IMG/VR virus record: IMGVR_UViG_3300047481_000444
Coordinates: 1-52,305 of that record
Source of the DNA: a virus
DNA: 52,305 bases
Strand: one strand, 5' to 3'
Shown: piece by piece, positions 31,542 through 40,349 of the stretch
Position numbering within the stretch: the first letter of the stretch is position 1
Layout: every line of letters starts with the position of its first letter
The notes under the pieces: model-generated
The model's input: only the letters and a program-made list of their open reading frames with translations
Database searches by the model: none
Told to the model about the DNA's origin: nothing
Made by a program: the position numbers and the translations under genes

Positions 31542-32081
31542 CTAAGTCGATAGGGTGTACTTATCCTGATTATTTAGCGCAACTACGTGACAAAGATGTA
31601 TAAACAAAGATTCTTCTCTGTGCATCTTCATCTCGTTTACTGCTCTACAAACTAACTGAGTATTCTCTTTAGTGTAGCCTATAGAGCTATCGATACGGTC
31701 TATGCTGATAGTGTTGAACTGGTTGGCTTCTAATGTTAGCGGCAGTTTTGTGTACACGCACAAACCGTTTTGGTTTTCCCACAGAGATTTAACGTGTTGA
31801 CAATCTATGGAAAAATCAAAAGGTCTTCTCTTTTTTGCTGAAGACACTATCTCTCTAATTCTAGAGTCAATGTTTAGATGAATGCTTTTACCCCATGTCT
31901 GTCTGTACGCTCTCATGTACTGACGATGCTGTTCTCTATTAGCATCTAAATAAATTTTCTTCTGTGCATTCAAACAAGGTTTGCAAATGACTCTGTAACC
32001 TGTCCTATTTTGTTTGCTCTTTACAAAAGCAGTGATGTCTTTTTCTTCGCCACACTTGCGGCATACCTTTGTTTCTTCCAT
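31542..32081 (-). CDS. HNH endonuclease, probable free-standing homing enzyme (179 aa)
   Basis: Starts MEETKVCRKCGEEKDITAF (GGAGAAGAT before the ATG at 32,081), giving a zinc-knuckle pair (CRKC and CKPC). The C-terminal HNH domain reads LCVYTKLPL...ISIDRIDSS.GYTKENTQLVC..VNEMK, the common phage HNH layout. It sits in the leader between scaffold and capsid genes and is unrelated in function to virion assembly. Because the capsid intron lacks an ORF, this enzyme is a candidate for mobilising that intron or itself; inference. Confidence 0.85.
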   Translation of the reverse strand: MEETKVCRKCGEEKDITAFVKSKQNRTGYRVICKPCLNAQKKIYLDANREQHRQYMRAYRQTWGKSIHLNIDSRIREIVSSAKKRRPFDFSIDCQHVKSLWENQNGLCVYTKLPLTLEANQFNTISIDRIDSSIGYTKENTQLVCRAVNEMKMHREESLFIHLCHVVALNNQDKYTLST

Positions 32082-32166
32082 ATCTTCTCCGCTTAGAAAA
32101 CGGGCTAGTCTATGAAGCGGCACAGACAGGGGAGCTACCCTTTTCGCCCTAGAAAACTCAGGCGCT

Positions 32167-32195
32167 GTTAAATCACATCAGCGCTCTTTTGTCAA
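32167..32195 (-). promoter_or_regulatory. Sigma70-like promoter upstream of the HNH/capsid genes
   Basis: On the minus strand TTGACA (32,195-32,190) is followed by a 17-base spacer and TTTAAC (32,172-32,167), with TGA directly before it as an extended -10. It lies just after the scaffold stop, so it could boost capsid transcription independently of upstream late genes. Confidence 0.6.
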
Positions 32196-32224
32196 GGATA
32201 TTTGTTAGCGAGCAGCGCCAGAAA

Positions 32225-33094
32225 TCATCGTGCTGCGCCCGACAGGTCAAAGACAATCTTCCCAGCCCGTCGAGCCTTTTCAATGTCTTCCATCTTCGCT
32301 TCGAATTCACGGTCTGTCATCTTGTTGATCTGGCTCTCATAGAAGACACCATCAGTGTCTTCAGTGGTTGGGGTTGTCCTCCCCTGCCTTGTATTCACCG
32401 CCATTGCTGCTGCCTTCGGATCAGCCTTCTTAGCCTTTGCAATGCCCTTATCAGCCTTGTACAGGTCAATGGCCCTGGCTGCTGCCCTTGCGTCGTTGTC
32501 ATTCTCATACAGGGCTTGCTGGACCCATCGAGGCTGTTGCTCTACCCAATCGTGGAAGCCATCATCATCCCTAATCTGATCGAAGTCAGGATGCAGCGCC
32601 ATCAACTCAGCTTCAGCTTTGCTTCGTTGAGCGTGTTGCTCCATCTCATCCACCTTCTTCATCCGCTCTTCAAGCGATGCAGACTGTTCCTTGGCTTTCT
32701 TGATGGCAATGGTTTCAACAATCTTGTACACATCAGGATAGGACGCTGCCCAAGCATTGAGTTCTGATTCGCTCTTAGGCAGTTTGATTTCCTTCTTTGT
32801 TGCTGCATCAAGCTGTTGCTTCAGAGCATCAATCTGCGTCTTCAGTTCTGTCTCAATCTTCTGTGTATGCCTGCGAAGGTCTCCATAGCGCTTCTTGAAT
32901 GTCTTCTCTTCAGCGTTGGTGGGCTCTTCGTCGTCTTCTTGTTTTGCTTCAGGCTTCTTGTCAACGCCTTCTTCAAATTGCTTCTCAAGCTCCTTCAGTT
33001 CTTCTTCATCTTGCTTGATGCGGTCTTCATTGCTGTTGCGACGCATCGAGAACGGAACCACCTTCACAGGGGTGGCAATTACTGCTTCAGTCAT
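32225..33094 (-). CDS. Scaffolding protein (289 aa)
   Basis: Highly charged, helical and acidic protein directly upstream of the capsid gene, as expected for a procapsid scaffold. An E/D/K-rich N-terminal region (about 25-70) leads into a coiled coil (RRHTQKIETELKTQIDALKQQLDAA, from about 73), then LHPDFDQIRDDDGFHDWV and a C-terminal segment (DREFEAKMEDIEKARRAGKIVFDLS) typical of podovirus scaffolds. AAAGGAAACGAA precedes the ATG. Confidence 0.82.
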   Translation of the reverse strand: MTEAVIATPVKVVPFSMRRNSNEDRIKQDEEELKELEKQFEEGVDKKPEAKQEDDEEPTNAEEKTFKKRYGDLRRHTQKIETELKTQIDALKQQLDAATKKEIKLPKSESELNAWAASYPDVYKIVETIAIKKAKEQSASLEERMKKVDEMEQHAQRSKAEAELMALHPDFDQIRDDDGFHDWVEQQPRWVQQALYENDNDARAAARAIDLYKADKGIAKAKKADPKAAAMAVNTRQGRTTPTTEDTDGVFYESQINKMTDREFEAKMEDIEKARRAGKIVFDLSGAAR

Positions 33095-33175
33095 TTCGTT
33101 TCCTTTTGGTTGGGGCTATCAGTGGCCTATGCAGGATGCACAGGGGAAATAGGTAGCCAAGCTATTATATGGTAT

Positions 33176-34531
33176 TTAGGTCTTAGCAGTGGCAATGCCT
33201 TTGCCTCTTTTCTTCTTTGTGGGGTATTGACGCTTGTTGACTAGGCCACCTTTGTTCCAATCAGGGCCTACAGCAGAACCCCCGCCCCAAGATGCTTCTC
33301 CTCCAGTCCCGCCCCAGCTACCACTGTCTGTTTCTTCTGTAGTGAGACTCCGTGAGGTAATGCTAGTACCACCAACAGGAACACCTGTTGTTGTTGCCGG
33401 TGTAGACGGAGACACAGCGAAGGAAGAACCAGCGCCTGCCATGCTTCTGGAGGAGGAAGAGGCTGTTGATGGTGTTGCACCTCTGAGTGCCTCATACTCT
33501 TCAGCAATGCCTCTAGTAAGTCCTGCTGCTTGTTGAGCATTGGCAACAGCATTAGCTACGGCCGTTGTAGGATCAACACCAGAGTTGACAGAATCTGCGG
33601 CGTTAATAGCAGCCCTAGAGGCATCAACATGGGAAATCTTTGCATTCAATGCTTCCTGATAAGCCGTTGCTGCTGCGTCTTGTGCTCTGATGTCTTGTGC
33701 AGAAACAGGTGTACGTTCTTCAACAAGAGCCATTTCTCTCGGCTTAAAGTAATCAGCAACTTTTTGAATTGCGCTAACAGGGCTCATAGCTGTCATGTAG
33801 GCATTGACTTTATCCAATGTTTCTTGTCTGTCTTTTTCCTGTTTTGCAGTGAGTTCAGGAGCACCCGGAACAGTAGAGCCAACATAAGCACTATCGACCT
33901 GATTGTCAGGCAGTTTCTTTTCTTCAGCCTTAGCCGCCTCATCAGCCTTCTGTCCCACCTTCTGAGCCTCTTCCTGTGTCACAGGCTTGTAGCCCTCAGG
34001 AATAGGCGTCATAGGCTTTCCGTTGATGTGCGTGATGTACATCACAGAGCCTTCAGCGTTCTTGTAATAGCGCACATCAAACACAGGATTCTTAGGAGCC
34101 TTTGTCAAATCTGTGCCACTCTTCATGAAGCCGCCTTGAGCCATCATCACTTCTGTTTGCTCATTGACATCTCTGCCTTGTTCTTCAGCTTCAATTTCGC
34201 TAAGGATGTCGTCAATTTCGCTTTCAAAGCCTTCGTCTTCATAGGTGCCATTAGAGGCTTCACCAACCTCTTCAGCATTGCCCATCTGACCAATCTCAGA
34301 CATACGCTGAAGGCCCTTCTTAGCCTCATCACGCATCTTCATCAGACGCTCAAGACCAATGAAGCGAACGACGTCGGCTGGCAGCACAAACTCCCCTGGC
34401 GACAGCTTTGCATCAATGTCATCTCTGACTTCTTCAGGCATTGAGCCAACAGGGACGTCATTGCCGCTGACGGGGTCAATGTTGGCTCCACCTTCTTGGA
34501 AGCCTGGGATGTTACTTCTGCGCTTGAGCAT
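33176..34531 (-). CDS. Virion-module protein with an assembly-type N-terminal domain (451 aa)
   Basis: The N-terminal 70 residues (NIDPVSGNDVPVGSMPEEVRDD then LSPGEFVLPADVVRF.GLERLMKMRDEAKKGL) match a motif seen in structural genes of many aquatic phages. An acidic linker, a helical A/E/K-rich middle and an S/T/G-rich C-terminus ending in basic GKGIATAKT follow. Lies between portal and scaffold genes. Likely a minor capsid or assembly factor; not enzymatic by eye. Confidence 0.6.
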   Translation of the reverse strand: MLKRRSNIPGFQEGGANIDPVSGNDVPVGSMPEEVRDDIDAKLSPGEFVLPADVVRFIGLERLMKMRDEAKKGLQRMSEIGQMGNAEEVGEASNGTYEDEGFESEIDDILSEIEAEEQGRDVNEQTEVMMAQGGFMKSGTDLTKAPKNPVFDVRYYKNAEGSVMYITHINGKPMTPIPEGYKPVTQEEAQKVGQKADEAAKAEEKKLPDNQVDSAYVGSTVPGAPELTAKQEKDRQETLDKVNAYMTAMSPVSAIQKVADYFKPREMALVEERTPVSAQDIRAQDAAATAYQEALNAKISHVDASRAAINAADSVNSGVDPTTAVANAVANAQQAAGLTRGIAEEYEALRGATPSTASSSSRSMAGAGSSFAVSPSTPATTTGVPVGGTSITSRSLTTEETDSGSWGGTGGEASWGGGSAVGPDWNKGGLVNKRQYPTKKKRGKGIATAKT

Positions 34532-34736
34532 TTTGTATCTCTTCCTTCAATTGCTTCAGCCGCTTCAACGACTGTATAGAGCCTTGTGCTCTGTAAATCT
34601 CTACAGTGTTCTCTGTCTGTTCCATCTGCTTCCTATGAAGTTCAATGGAGTAGTTCAGCATGTCATCGAAGGCTTCCCACATCATTGGATTGGTCATAGG
34701 CACCATCCGCTTCAGCCAAGGCTTCTCCTTCATCAT
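34512..34736 (-). CDS. Small helical protein (74 aa)
   Basis: Its ATG overlaps the portal stop (ATGATGA) and its end overlaps the next gene by 20 bases. The protein is helical and charged (MLNYSIELHRKQMEQTENTVEIYRAQG, KRLKQLKEEIQ) with a methionine-rich start. Possibly a portal- or scaffold-associated assembly factor by position. A start three bases downstream (34,733) is equally possible. Confidence 0.6.
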   Translation of the reverse strand: MMKEKPWLKRMVPMTNPMMWEAFDDMLNYSIELHRKQMEQTENTVEIYRAQGSIQSLKRLKQLKEEIQNAQAQK

Positions 34737-36847
34737 TGCGGCATAGCTCCTGCTGGTGCCTGTGGCGCAGCGCTGAAGCCCGGTTGACCCGGCCCAGGAG
34801 CAGCACCAACACCAATGTTGCCACCACCACCACCAGTCTGATCAGCCACTGGAGGGGCTCCACCGGGCTGTGGTGCGCCTTGAGTGGGCGCTGCCGGTGC
34901 TGGCGGTGGTGCCATCTTTTGTAGGATGAGAGCCTGCTTAGCTGCTTCATCCATGTTGTTAGACACCAAATCAGGATCAAGATCCATGCTCTTGGCAATT
35001 TCACGGACAATGTAGGGCAGCTTAGCGAACGGAGCCAATGTCGGGTTCTGAATGATTTGCAGGAATTGAAGCAGACGTTGGCTTCTCACCTCTGTAGACA
35101 ACAGAGACTCAACACCTCTAGCCTTCACTTCCAAGTCACCAACAATGTCAGGGCTTGGATCAAACTGCATATTGAAGGCGAAGAATGCTTCACCGATGGG
35201 ACGCAGCAGATAGTCATCAACGTTCTTGACAACAGTCTTGATGTTGCCGCTGGCTGCATTCATCAGCATCGAAATGCCAGAGGCTGTTCTACCAACACCA
35301 CTAACGCCTGTTTGTCCATGAGCAAACGACGGCATCCCTGTTGCCTCATCAGCCAACACACGGGCTTTGTCAAAAAGCTGCATGTTCTCAGAAGACACGT
35401 TGGGAAACTTAGTGCCGAAGATGGCTTGGCCAGGAGCACCACCTTGTCTGCGGAAAATCTTGCCTGGATAGATGGTCATGTCCTGACCCGGCACTAGGTT
35501 GGTTTCATCCACTTCAAGGATGAGGTTGCCAGACAGCACAGCATTGTCCACAGCCATCCGCATAAAGCCATTCATCAGCGTCTGTGTATCATCCATGTTC
35601 TCTCCGATGCCAACACCGAAGAAGCTATACGGATTCAACTCATAGGGCACTGCATAGTATGGAATGCGAGCAGGCTTAAATGGGTTCAGGACAAGACGCA
35701 GCACTTTGCCTTTGCTATACCAAATGTTTGCTTGCAACTCTACGTTGTCCTGAAGTTCTTTGGGAATCTTGATGTCGTTCTCTTCCAGCATTTCAATGCT
35801 GACAGCACCCCAGAACTCCAACACCTCCCAACGCTCTACTTCAGCATTGGGGGAATAGTCATTCAGGTCATCTTCCCAATATTCTTTGATGTAGTTAGGA
35901 CCATCATCAACAAGTTCATCAATGACGCTGTTGCGGAACATAGGACGCTTCTTCAGCGCCAACAACTGCGTTTTGCTCAGCTTATGTCGTTCAATGAAAT
36001 AACTAGCCTCTTCCATGTGCGTTGCATCAGGATCAGGATAGGCATTGAAGACGCTGACATGCGACGTATTCGGCATTGTCTTGACAAGAGGCTCATATTG
36101 GCCTTCAGCGTTCCACTTAGGATATTCCTTGTCAACAGCGAATGGGCCTTTCATGATGCCAGAGCCAAACAACACCATCTCAAATGCAGCAGCACGAAGA
36201 TGCTTTGTTGCTCCGCTCTCATCAAGCTGATCCTTAATCTTCTTCTCCATCTTCTTAGCCGCCATCATGGCAGGACTAAAGGTGATGGAGGTGGGAGTGA
36301 CACCAGGGCCTTCCTTGACATCAAGCCCCTCAAAGGCATCCTTCAATGGCCCCAAACGCTCCATAAGCGTCTGTGGTGTTGCCCCAGGTGGCAGATCCTT
36401 GCCGTCGCCTTTGTAGCCAAACATTGCTCCCAAATTGGGAGCGGCTGTGCCTTGTTCCGGCATGTTAGCTGCCTGTGGGTTTGTCTCCACATGCACATGC
36501 TCTGCAACACCCTCAGGCAACGTTGTAGGCTCCACAGACAAAGGGAAGCTGTTGTTGGCAAAGAGAACATCGGTGATTTGGCCGTATGCAGCCAACGTCT
36601 TCACCTTTGTAATCTTCAGGAATACACGGCTCTTCTCTGCATCAGTGAACTTCATGTCAGGACCATAGATGCCTCTATAGTTCCTGTACGCACGAAGCCA
36701 ACGCTCTTCATCAAAGCGACGAGATGTCTTGGAACGGCTAAAGCGCTCCTCAACAAAGCGGGAAAGCGTTGTAGGCTTAAATGCGTCTGTATCGGGCAGA
36801 GCAATAGCCTTGTCATCAGTGAAGGGTGTATCCATTTCTTTTGCCAT
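34733..36847 (-). CDS. Portal protein, P22-like (704 aa)
   Basis: Forms the dodecameric DNA gateway at one vertex. Typical portal stretches are RAYRNYRGIYG near the N-terminus, the GSGIMKGPF segment, HVSVFNAYPDPDATHMEEASYF, RIPYYAVPYELNPYSFFGVG, MRMAVDNAVLSGNLILEV and GRTASGISMLMNAASGNIKT. The C-terminal 80 residues are proline/alanine/glycine-rich. Length is close to P22 portal (725 aa). ATG at 36,847 has AAAGAGA upstream. Confidence 0.9.
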   Translation of the reverse strand: MAKEMDTPFTDDKAIALPDTDAFKPTTLSRFVEERFSRSKTSRRFDEERWLRAYRNYRGIYGPDMKFTDAEKSRVFLKITKVKTLAAYGQITDVLFANNSFPLSVEPTTLPEGVAEHVHVETNPQAANMPEQGTAAPNLGAMFGYKGDGKDLPPGATPQTLMERLGPLKDAFEGLDVKEGPGVTPTSITFSPAMMAAKKMEKKIKDQLDESGATKHLRAAAFEMVLFGSGIMKGPFAVDKEYPKWNAEGQYEPLVKTMPNTSHVSVFNAYPDPDATHMEEASYFIERHKLSKTQLLALKKRPMFRNSVIDELVDDGPNYIKEYWEDDLNDYSPNAEVERWEVLEFWGAVSIEMLEENDIKIPKELQDNVELQANIWYSKGKVLRLVLNPFKPARIPYYAVPYELNPYSFFGVGIGENMDDTQTLMNGFMRMAVDNAVLSGNLILEVDETNLVPGQDMTIYPGKIFRRQGGAPGQAIFGTKFPNVSSENMQLFDKARVLADEATGMPSFAHGQTGVSGVGRTASGISMLMNAASGNIKTVVKNVDDYLLRPIGEAFFAFNMQFDPSPDIVGDLEVKARGVESLLSTEVRSQRLLQFLQIIQNPTLAPFAKLPYIVREIAKSMDLDPDLVSNNMDEAAKQALILQKMAPPPAPAAPTQGAPQPGGAPPVADQTGGGGGNIGVGAAPGPGQPGFSAAPQAPAGAMPQ

Positions 36848-36856
36848 AATGTCTCT

Positions 36857-37582
36857 TTATTGAATGACGTACTTGTTGTTCTTGCTGAGATTGATAGCAG
36901 CAGGAATCACAGCAAGGTTGTTCCACACATGAAGACCACTGACGTTTTTGCCGCACAGAGGAATGACATGATCAACATGCCATTTCACTCTTGTAAGCTG
37001 CTCGCGTCTTTCGCACAAGTCATAGGCTTCTTGAACAACAAATTCTGTTAGCTCTTTATCCCACTCAACAAAACGTTGAATACGCTTAGCTCTGTTAGCA
37101 CCTTTCAACATATTACGATAGTGTCTGTTCTGCTGTGAGAACATCCTGTCGTAAGCGGCTTTTCTGTCTTTGGTGCGTTGACGGTATTCAATGCTCTTGG
37201 AAGCGATTACTTCTTTGTTTTCTTCGTAGTATTTACGCGACTTTTCGCAGATGTATTCTCTGTTCAGCTCGTGGTATTGCTTCTTGTACGCTTTGATTCT
37301 GTCTCTGTTGGCTTGAGCGTATAGTTTTTTAGTAGCAGAAATAGCTTTTCTGTTTCTTTCTCTGTACTCTTTTGCTTTAATGCTCAGCTCTTTTTTATTT
37401 TTCTCGTAATATTCTTTATCCTTTCCCATTGCTCCATAACGTTTCTTATGGAGTTTTTGGCAAGAAGCACATTGAGATGTTGAAACATAGCGATAGTCTT
37501 TGTGTCCTCTTTTACAATCTTCACCTGTAAAGAAAAACTTTTTACCTTGTGCCTTTGCTTCTTCTCTTGAAATAATTTCCAT
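36857..37582 (-). CDS. HNH endonuclease with charged repeats, between terminase and portal (241 aa)
   Basis: Starts MEIISREEAKAQGKKFFF immediately after the terminase stop. An N-terminal zinc-knuckle region (C near 22, CASCQ near 38) is followed by a lysine/tyrosine/glutamate-rich helix with repeated Y+..N+.. units (about 45-150). The C-terminal HNH core reads VKWHVDHVIPLCGKNVSGLHVWNNLAVI. Interrupts the usual terL-portal order, as free-standing homing endonucleases often do. Confidence 0.85.
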   Translation of the reverse strand: MEIISREEAKAQGKKFFFTGEDCKRGHKDYRYVSTSQCASCQKLHKKRYGAMGKDKEYYEKNKKELSIKAKEYRERNRKAISATKKLYAQANRDRIKAYKKQYHELNREYICEKSRKYYEENKEVIASKSIEYRQRTKDRKAAYDRMFSQQNRHYRNMLKGANRAKRIQRFVEWDKELTEFVVQEAYDLCERREQLTRVKWHVDHVIPLCGKNVSGLHVWNNLAVIPAAINLSKNNKYVIQ

Positions 37583-37583
37583 G

Positions 37584-39155
37584 CTAGTACCCAAATTTTG
37601 AACAAGCTGGAGTATATCGTTGAACGTTATCTCCGTCAAAGTCAAACACTGATTTGCTTCTAGGACGCGACATTACGGAGTAGCGAAGACAGTCCAGCAG
37701 GTGGTCCAACGAGTATTTAGGATCAACATCATCAGGGTTGTTTTTGTCGAGTGGAATCAACGGAAGCTGTGCAATTAGATTGGTGCAGTTGTTAAATATC
37801 ACCATCCGTGGTTTACCAGTAAACTCATCAATTTGCAAGCGTCTGTGTATTTCATTCTTACCAGACACTCTACTGCCTGCACTTCTATCTGAAGGACGCC
37901 ATTTGCATCCCTTCAAAATCATCCGCTCTGCAATTGATGGTCCAGTATCTCCGCGCTTGTGCCAGCACGAACTATCCAACACACCATATCTTATCTTCTC
38001 GCCTTCTTCAGCATTCAGCACCATTGTTGCCAAATCTTCAGCGAGCACCTTTGTCACATATAGTTCTCTATAGCACACTAGCGACTCATCAGGAGCTACA
38101 GCAAACCAAAGAACTGCCGACCAGCTTCCATAACCATAGTCGCAGCCTCTGAATCTAGGCCAATCAGCAGGGATGCGATAAGGCTCAACAACGTGAATGC
38201 GCCGATTAAATTCAGGAAAAGCCGCACCTTCAGCAATGTCCCAGTCACCATAGAGAAGCTGCCTTCGTTGTGTCTCAGGTAGTGACAGCAGCATTGCTTC
38301 GTAGTCCCCGTTGCTGTACAGATAGGGGTTGTCCTTCAGCGTTGCTGGGATGAACCGACGCTTAAACAGCGGCTGTCCTTCCTTGTCGTGTCCTTTCGGA
38401 TACGTCAACGTCTCGCCTGTCTCAATGTCAGTGGCCCAAAAAGGCTGTCCAAGCGGCGCTGGGTCAATGAACATCTTCTTCACCCACCAATGGCCTGAGT
38501 TACCAGGGTTGGTGGTGGCACGCATGAACACAGGCAAGTCTGCTGCTGCTGTTCTTAGACGGCTTCGCATGTAATTCCATGCAAAAGGCGTCGGCCATTG
38601 GTTCAATTCGTCAAAAGCTACATAAACAAAGCTCAAGCCTTGATAGCGCAGGACGTCATCATCCCTGTCAAGGTAAGACATCCACAGCCTTCCACCGTTA
38701 GGATGCTGCCATTGCATCTTACGTTCGCTCCAAACGATGCCTGGAACGACCTTTGGATAGAGTTCTTGGCTCTTCCAGATAAGTTCTCTGAGTTCTTCCG
38801 TTGTGTGACGAAGAATCAGACCAGAAAACTGTGGATGAGTGATGTAGCGCAGAGGATCTACCAACAAAGCGTAGCTTTTTCCTCCACCAGCAGCGCCTCC
38901 GTAGAGCACTTCACGCTCAGGCGCGGCCAAAAAAGCGGTCTGTGGGCCTGGATTTGGCTTGAAGATGACGTTTTCCTGCTCCTCCAGCCCCTCTGGAATC
39001 TCTAGCCTCTTGTTCCCAATCTCTGCTGAGTTGGACGTAAGTGTCTGAATCGAAGAAGTCTGTTTTTTCTGTTGTGCCGAGTCTTTCTTCGTACTCTTTG
39101 GCCTTCTGGAGCGCTTCTTTGTACCTTCTAGCAAGGGATCGATAGTATCCAGCAC
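37584..39155 (-). CDS. terL: Terminase large subunit
   Basis: ATPase-nuclease motor that packages DNA into procapsids. Walker A GGAAGGGKS (residues 86-94), Walker B VYVAFDEL (177-184) and the coupling segment ATTNPGN (near 215) are clear. The C-terminal RNase H-like nuclease shows RGCDYGYGS (near 330) and GVLDSSCW. It uses a GTG start at 39,155 with AAGGAA upstream, and its lysine-rich first 80 residues overlap the upstream gene in another frame by 239 bases. Confidence 0.93.
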   Translation of the reverse strand: MLDTIDPLLEGTKKRSRRPKSTKKDSAQQKKQTSSIQTLTSNSAEIGNKRLEIPEGLEEQENVIFKPNPGPQTAFLAAPEREVLYGGAAGGGKSYALLVDPLRYITHPQFSGLILRHTTEELRELIWKSQELYPKVVPGIVWSERKMQWQHPNGGRLWMSYLDRDDDVLRYQGLSFVYVAFDELNQWPTPFAWNYMRSRLRTAAADLPVFMRATTNPGNSGHWWVKKMFIDPAPLGQPFWATDIETGETLTYPKGHDKEGQPLFKRRFIPATLKDNPYLYSNGDYEAMLLSLPETQRRQLLYGDWDIAEGAAFPEFNRRIHVVEPYRIPADWPRFRGCDYGYGSWSAVLWFAVAPDESLVCYRELYVTKVLAEDLATMVLNAEEGEKIRYGVLDSSCWHKRGDTGPSIAERMILKGCKWRPSDRSAGSRVSGKNEIHRRLQIDEFTGKPRMVIFNNCTNLIAQLPLIPLDKNNPDDVDPKYSLDHLLDCLRYSVMSRPRSKSVFDFDGDNVQRYTPACSKFGY

Positions 39156-39453
39156 GCTTTTTCCTTGTTATTTCGTCATCAAATCTCTTTTTCAGGCCAG
39201 TGGCTGTTATAGACCGACCTGTTTGTGTTGTCAACCAAGCCGCTACTTCTCTGTATGTGTACTTCTTTACATACTTTCTTGCTTCTTCCAGTGCAGCCAG
39301 CTCTTTAGGTACGGGCTGTAGCACACTAGCATCATTTTCGTCCACTCGGTAGCCAAAAGGTGTGTTAATACTGCCTTTATTTCTGGGAATAGCAACATAG
39401 CGTTCCTTCTCTATTGGTTGAGGAAGAATCCAACTACCTAATGCTTCAGCCAT
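38917..39453 (-). CDS. HTH-type DNA-binding-like protein upstream of terL (178 aa)
   Basis: A helix-turn-helix-like segment KYTYREVAAWLTTQTGRSIT lies near residues 64-83, followed by a charged helical tail. It has a plausible AAAGGA site before the ATG at 39,453 and an 8-base overlap with the small-terminase gene upstream. The 239-base overlap with terL is unusual but both frames look protein-like. It may assist DNA recognition for packaging or be a regulator. Confidence 0.62.
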   Translation of the reverse strand: MAEALGSWILPQPIEKERYVAIPRNKGSINTPFGYRVDENDASVLQPVPKELAALEEARKYVKKYTYREVAAWLTTQTGRSITATGLKKRFDDEITRKKRAGYYRSLARRYKEALQKAKEYEERLGTTEKTDFFDSDTYVQLSRDWEQEARDSRGAGGAGKRHLQAKSRPTDRFFGRA

Positions 39454-39808
39454 TGTCCTTTGCAGGCAGCAACATCACGCCGCCAGAGCTATTCACTTCA
39501 ATCTTCTCAGTCTTGATGAGGCCAGCTCTGTCAAGCAAGTCCTTCGCTGCACTGAGCTTCTCCTTGATACCTAGCTGTGTAGGGTCATCAATGCCTCCAA
39601 TAACGGCCATAGCGGCTTTAGGAGCGTTCATTGCAATGTAGAGCTTGGTAGACTCCAACACCTCATCTTTAAGGCCCTGCATCAGCGTTTTAGTGCTGTA
39701 GCCTTCACTGTATCCCGCCAACACCTTAGCCCTAGAGGGGTTGCCACCAGCTTCGCTGAACAACACCTCCAGAAACTTCTTCTGCTGATCTGTCAATTCT
39801 TTCTTCAT
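39446..39808 (-). CDS. terS: Terminase small subunit
   Basis: Starts MKKELTDQQKKFLEVLFSEAGGN, the typical N-terminus of phage small terminases, then AKVLAGYSEGYSTKTLMQ, an HTH-like region that would bind packaging DNA. An oligomerisation helix (about 60-95) and a short flexible C-terminus (SSGGVMLLPAKDNG) follow. Length 120 aa. Together with terL it forms the packaging machine. Confidence 0.78.
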   Translation of the reverse strand: MKKELTDQQKKFLEVLFSEAGGNPSRAKVLAGYSEGYSTKTLMQGLKDEVLESTKLYIAMNAPKAAMAVIGGIDDPTQLGIKEKLSAAKDLLDRAGLIKTEKIEVNSSGGVMLLPAKDNG

Positions 39809-40011
39809 TAAACGCTGTCCTTGTTTTCCTCACACTTAAAGCCAACAGCGGCAATAACACCCTTAGCTAGTAAATAGTCTGAAATCTTTTTGATGCCCTC
39901 TGTTGTTGCTACTGTGCATTCTTCATGTGTCTTGTACGTCATTTTGTCAGAGCGTTCCAACAACGTGCAATCACCACCAATGATGCATATAGCAACAATA
40001 GGAGCAAACAT
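39808..40011 (-). CDS. Small cysteine-containing protein with signal-like N-terminus (67 aa)
   Basis: N-terminus MFAPIVAICIIGGDCTLLE is hydrophobic; three cysteines remain after residue 14 (C15, C32, C59), a pattern seen in short exported phage proteins of the form GDC...K..EEC. One-base overlap with terS. Secretion and disulphide formation are inferred. The start is weakly supported (AAAGG nine bases upstream). Confidence 0.6.
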   Translation of the reverse strand: MFAPIVAICIIGGDCTLLERSDKMTYKTHEECTVATTEGIKKISDYLLAKGVIAAVGFKCEENKDSV

Positions 40012-40013
40012 AG

Positions 40014-40349
40014 CTACAGCCTTTCTGCGAAGTACTCTCGTGTCCTCACCGTCACTGTAATGACATCAGCAACAACAGCGCTGCCTGTAATCTTGTCATT
40101 CTTGTCCAAATACAAAGCATTAGTGAGTTGCACTACACTGTTGGCTTTGATGATGGTGTCATTGGCAAGAGCATAGGACGTTGTCGTTGTTGCTTCATAC
40201 CAATCTAGGTCTAGTCTGACATCACTGCCGCTGATGTTGGTGACGACAATGCTATCCACCTCAGCCTTGAATGCAGCAGGAACAGTGTAGATGTCTGCCG
40301 TTGACGTAGTCAACACCTTAGCAATTGATCTGTTCTTATTACCTGTCAT
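40014..40349 (-). CDS. Beta-rich virion-module protein (111 aa)
   Basis: Starts MTGNKNRSIAKVLTTSTADIYTVPAA and continues with strand-forming sequence (DSIVVTNISG, DLDWYEATTTTSYALA) and a C-terminal YFAERL. This is the profile of small head or tail decoration-type proteins in aquatic phages. It overlaps the upstream gene by four bases. Confidence 0.65.
   Translation of the reverse strand: MTGNKNRSIAKVLTTSTADIYTVPAAFKAEVDSIVVTNISGSDVRLDLDWYEATTTTSYALANDTIIKANSVVQLTNALYLDKNDKITGSAVVADVITVTVRTREYFAERL

Noticed and set aside
33095-33175. Promoter upstream of the scaffold gene (TATAAT on the minus strand)
   Set aside because: No acceptable -35 at proper spacing and no extended -10; kept out for lack of support.
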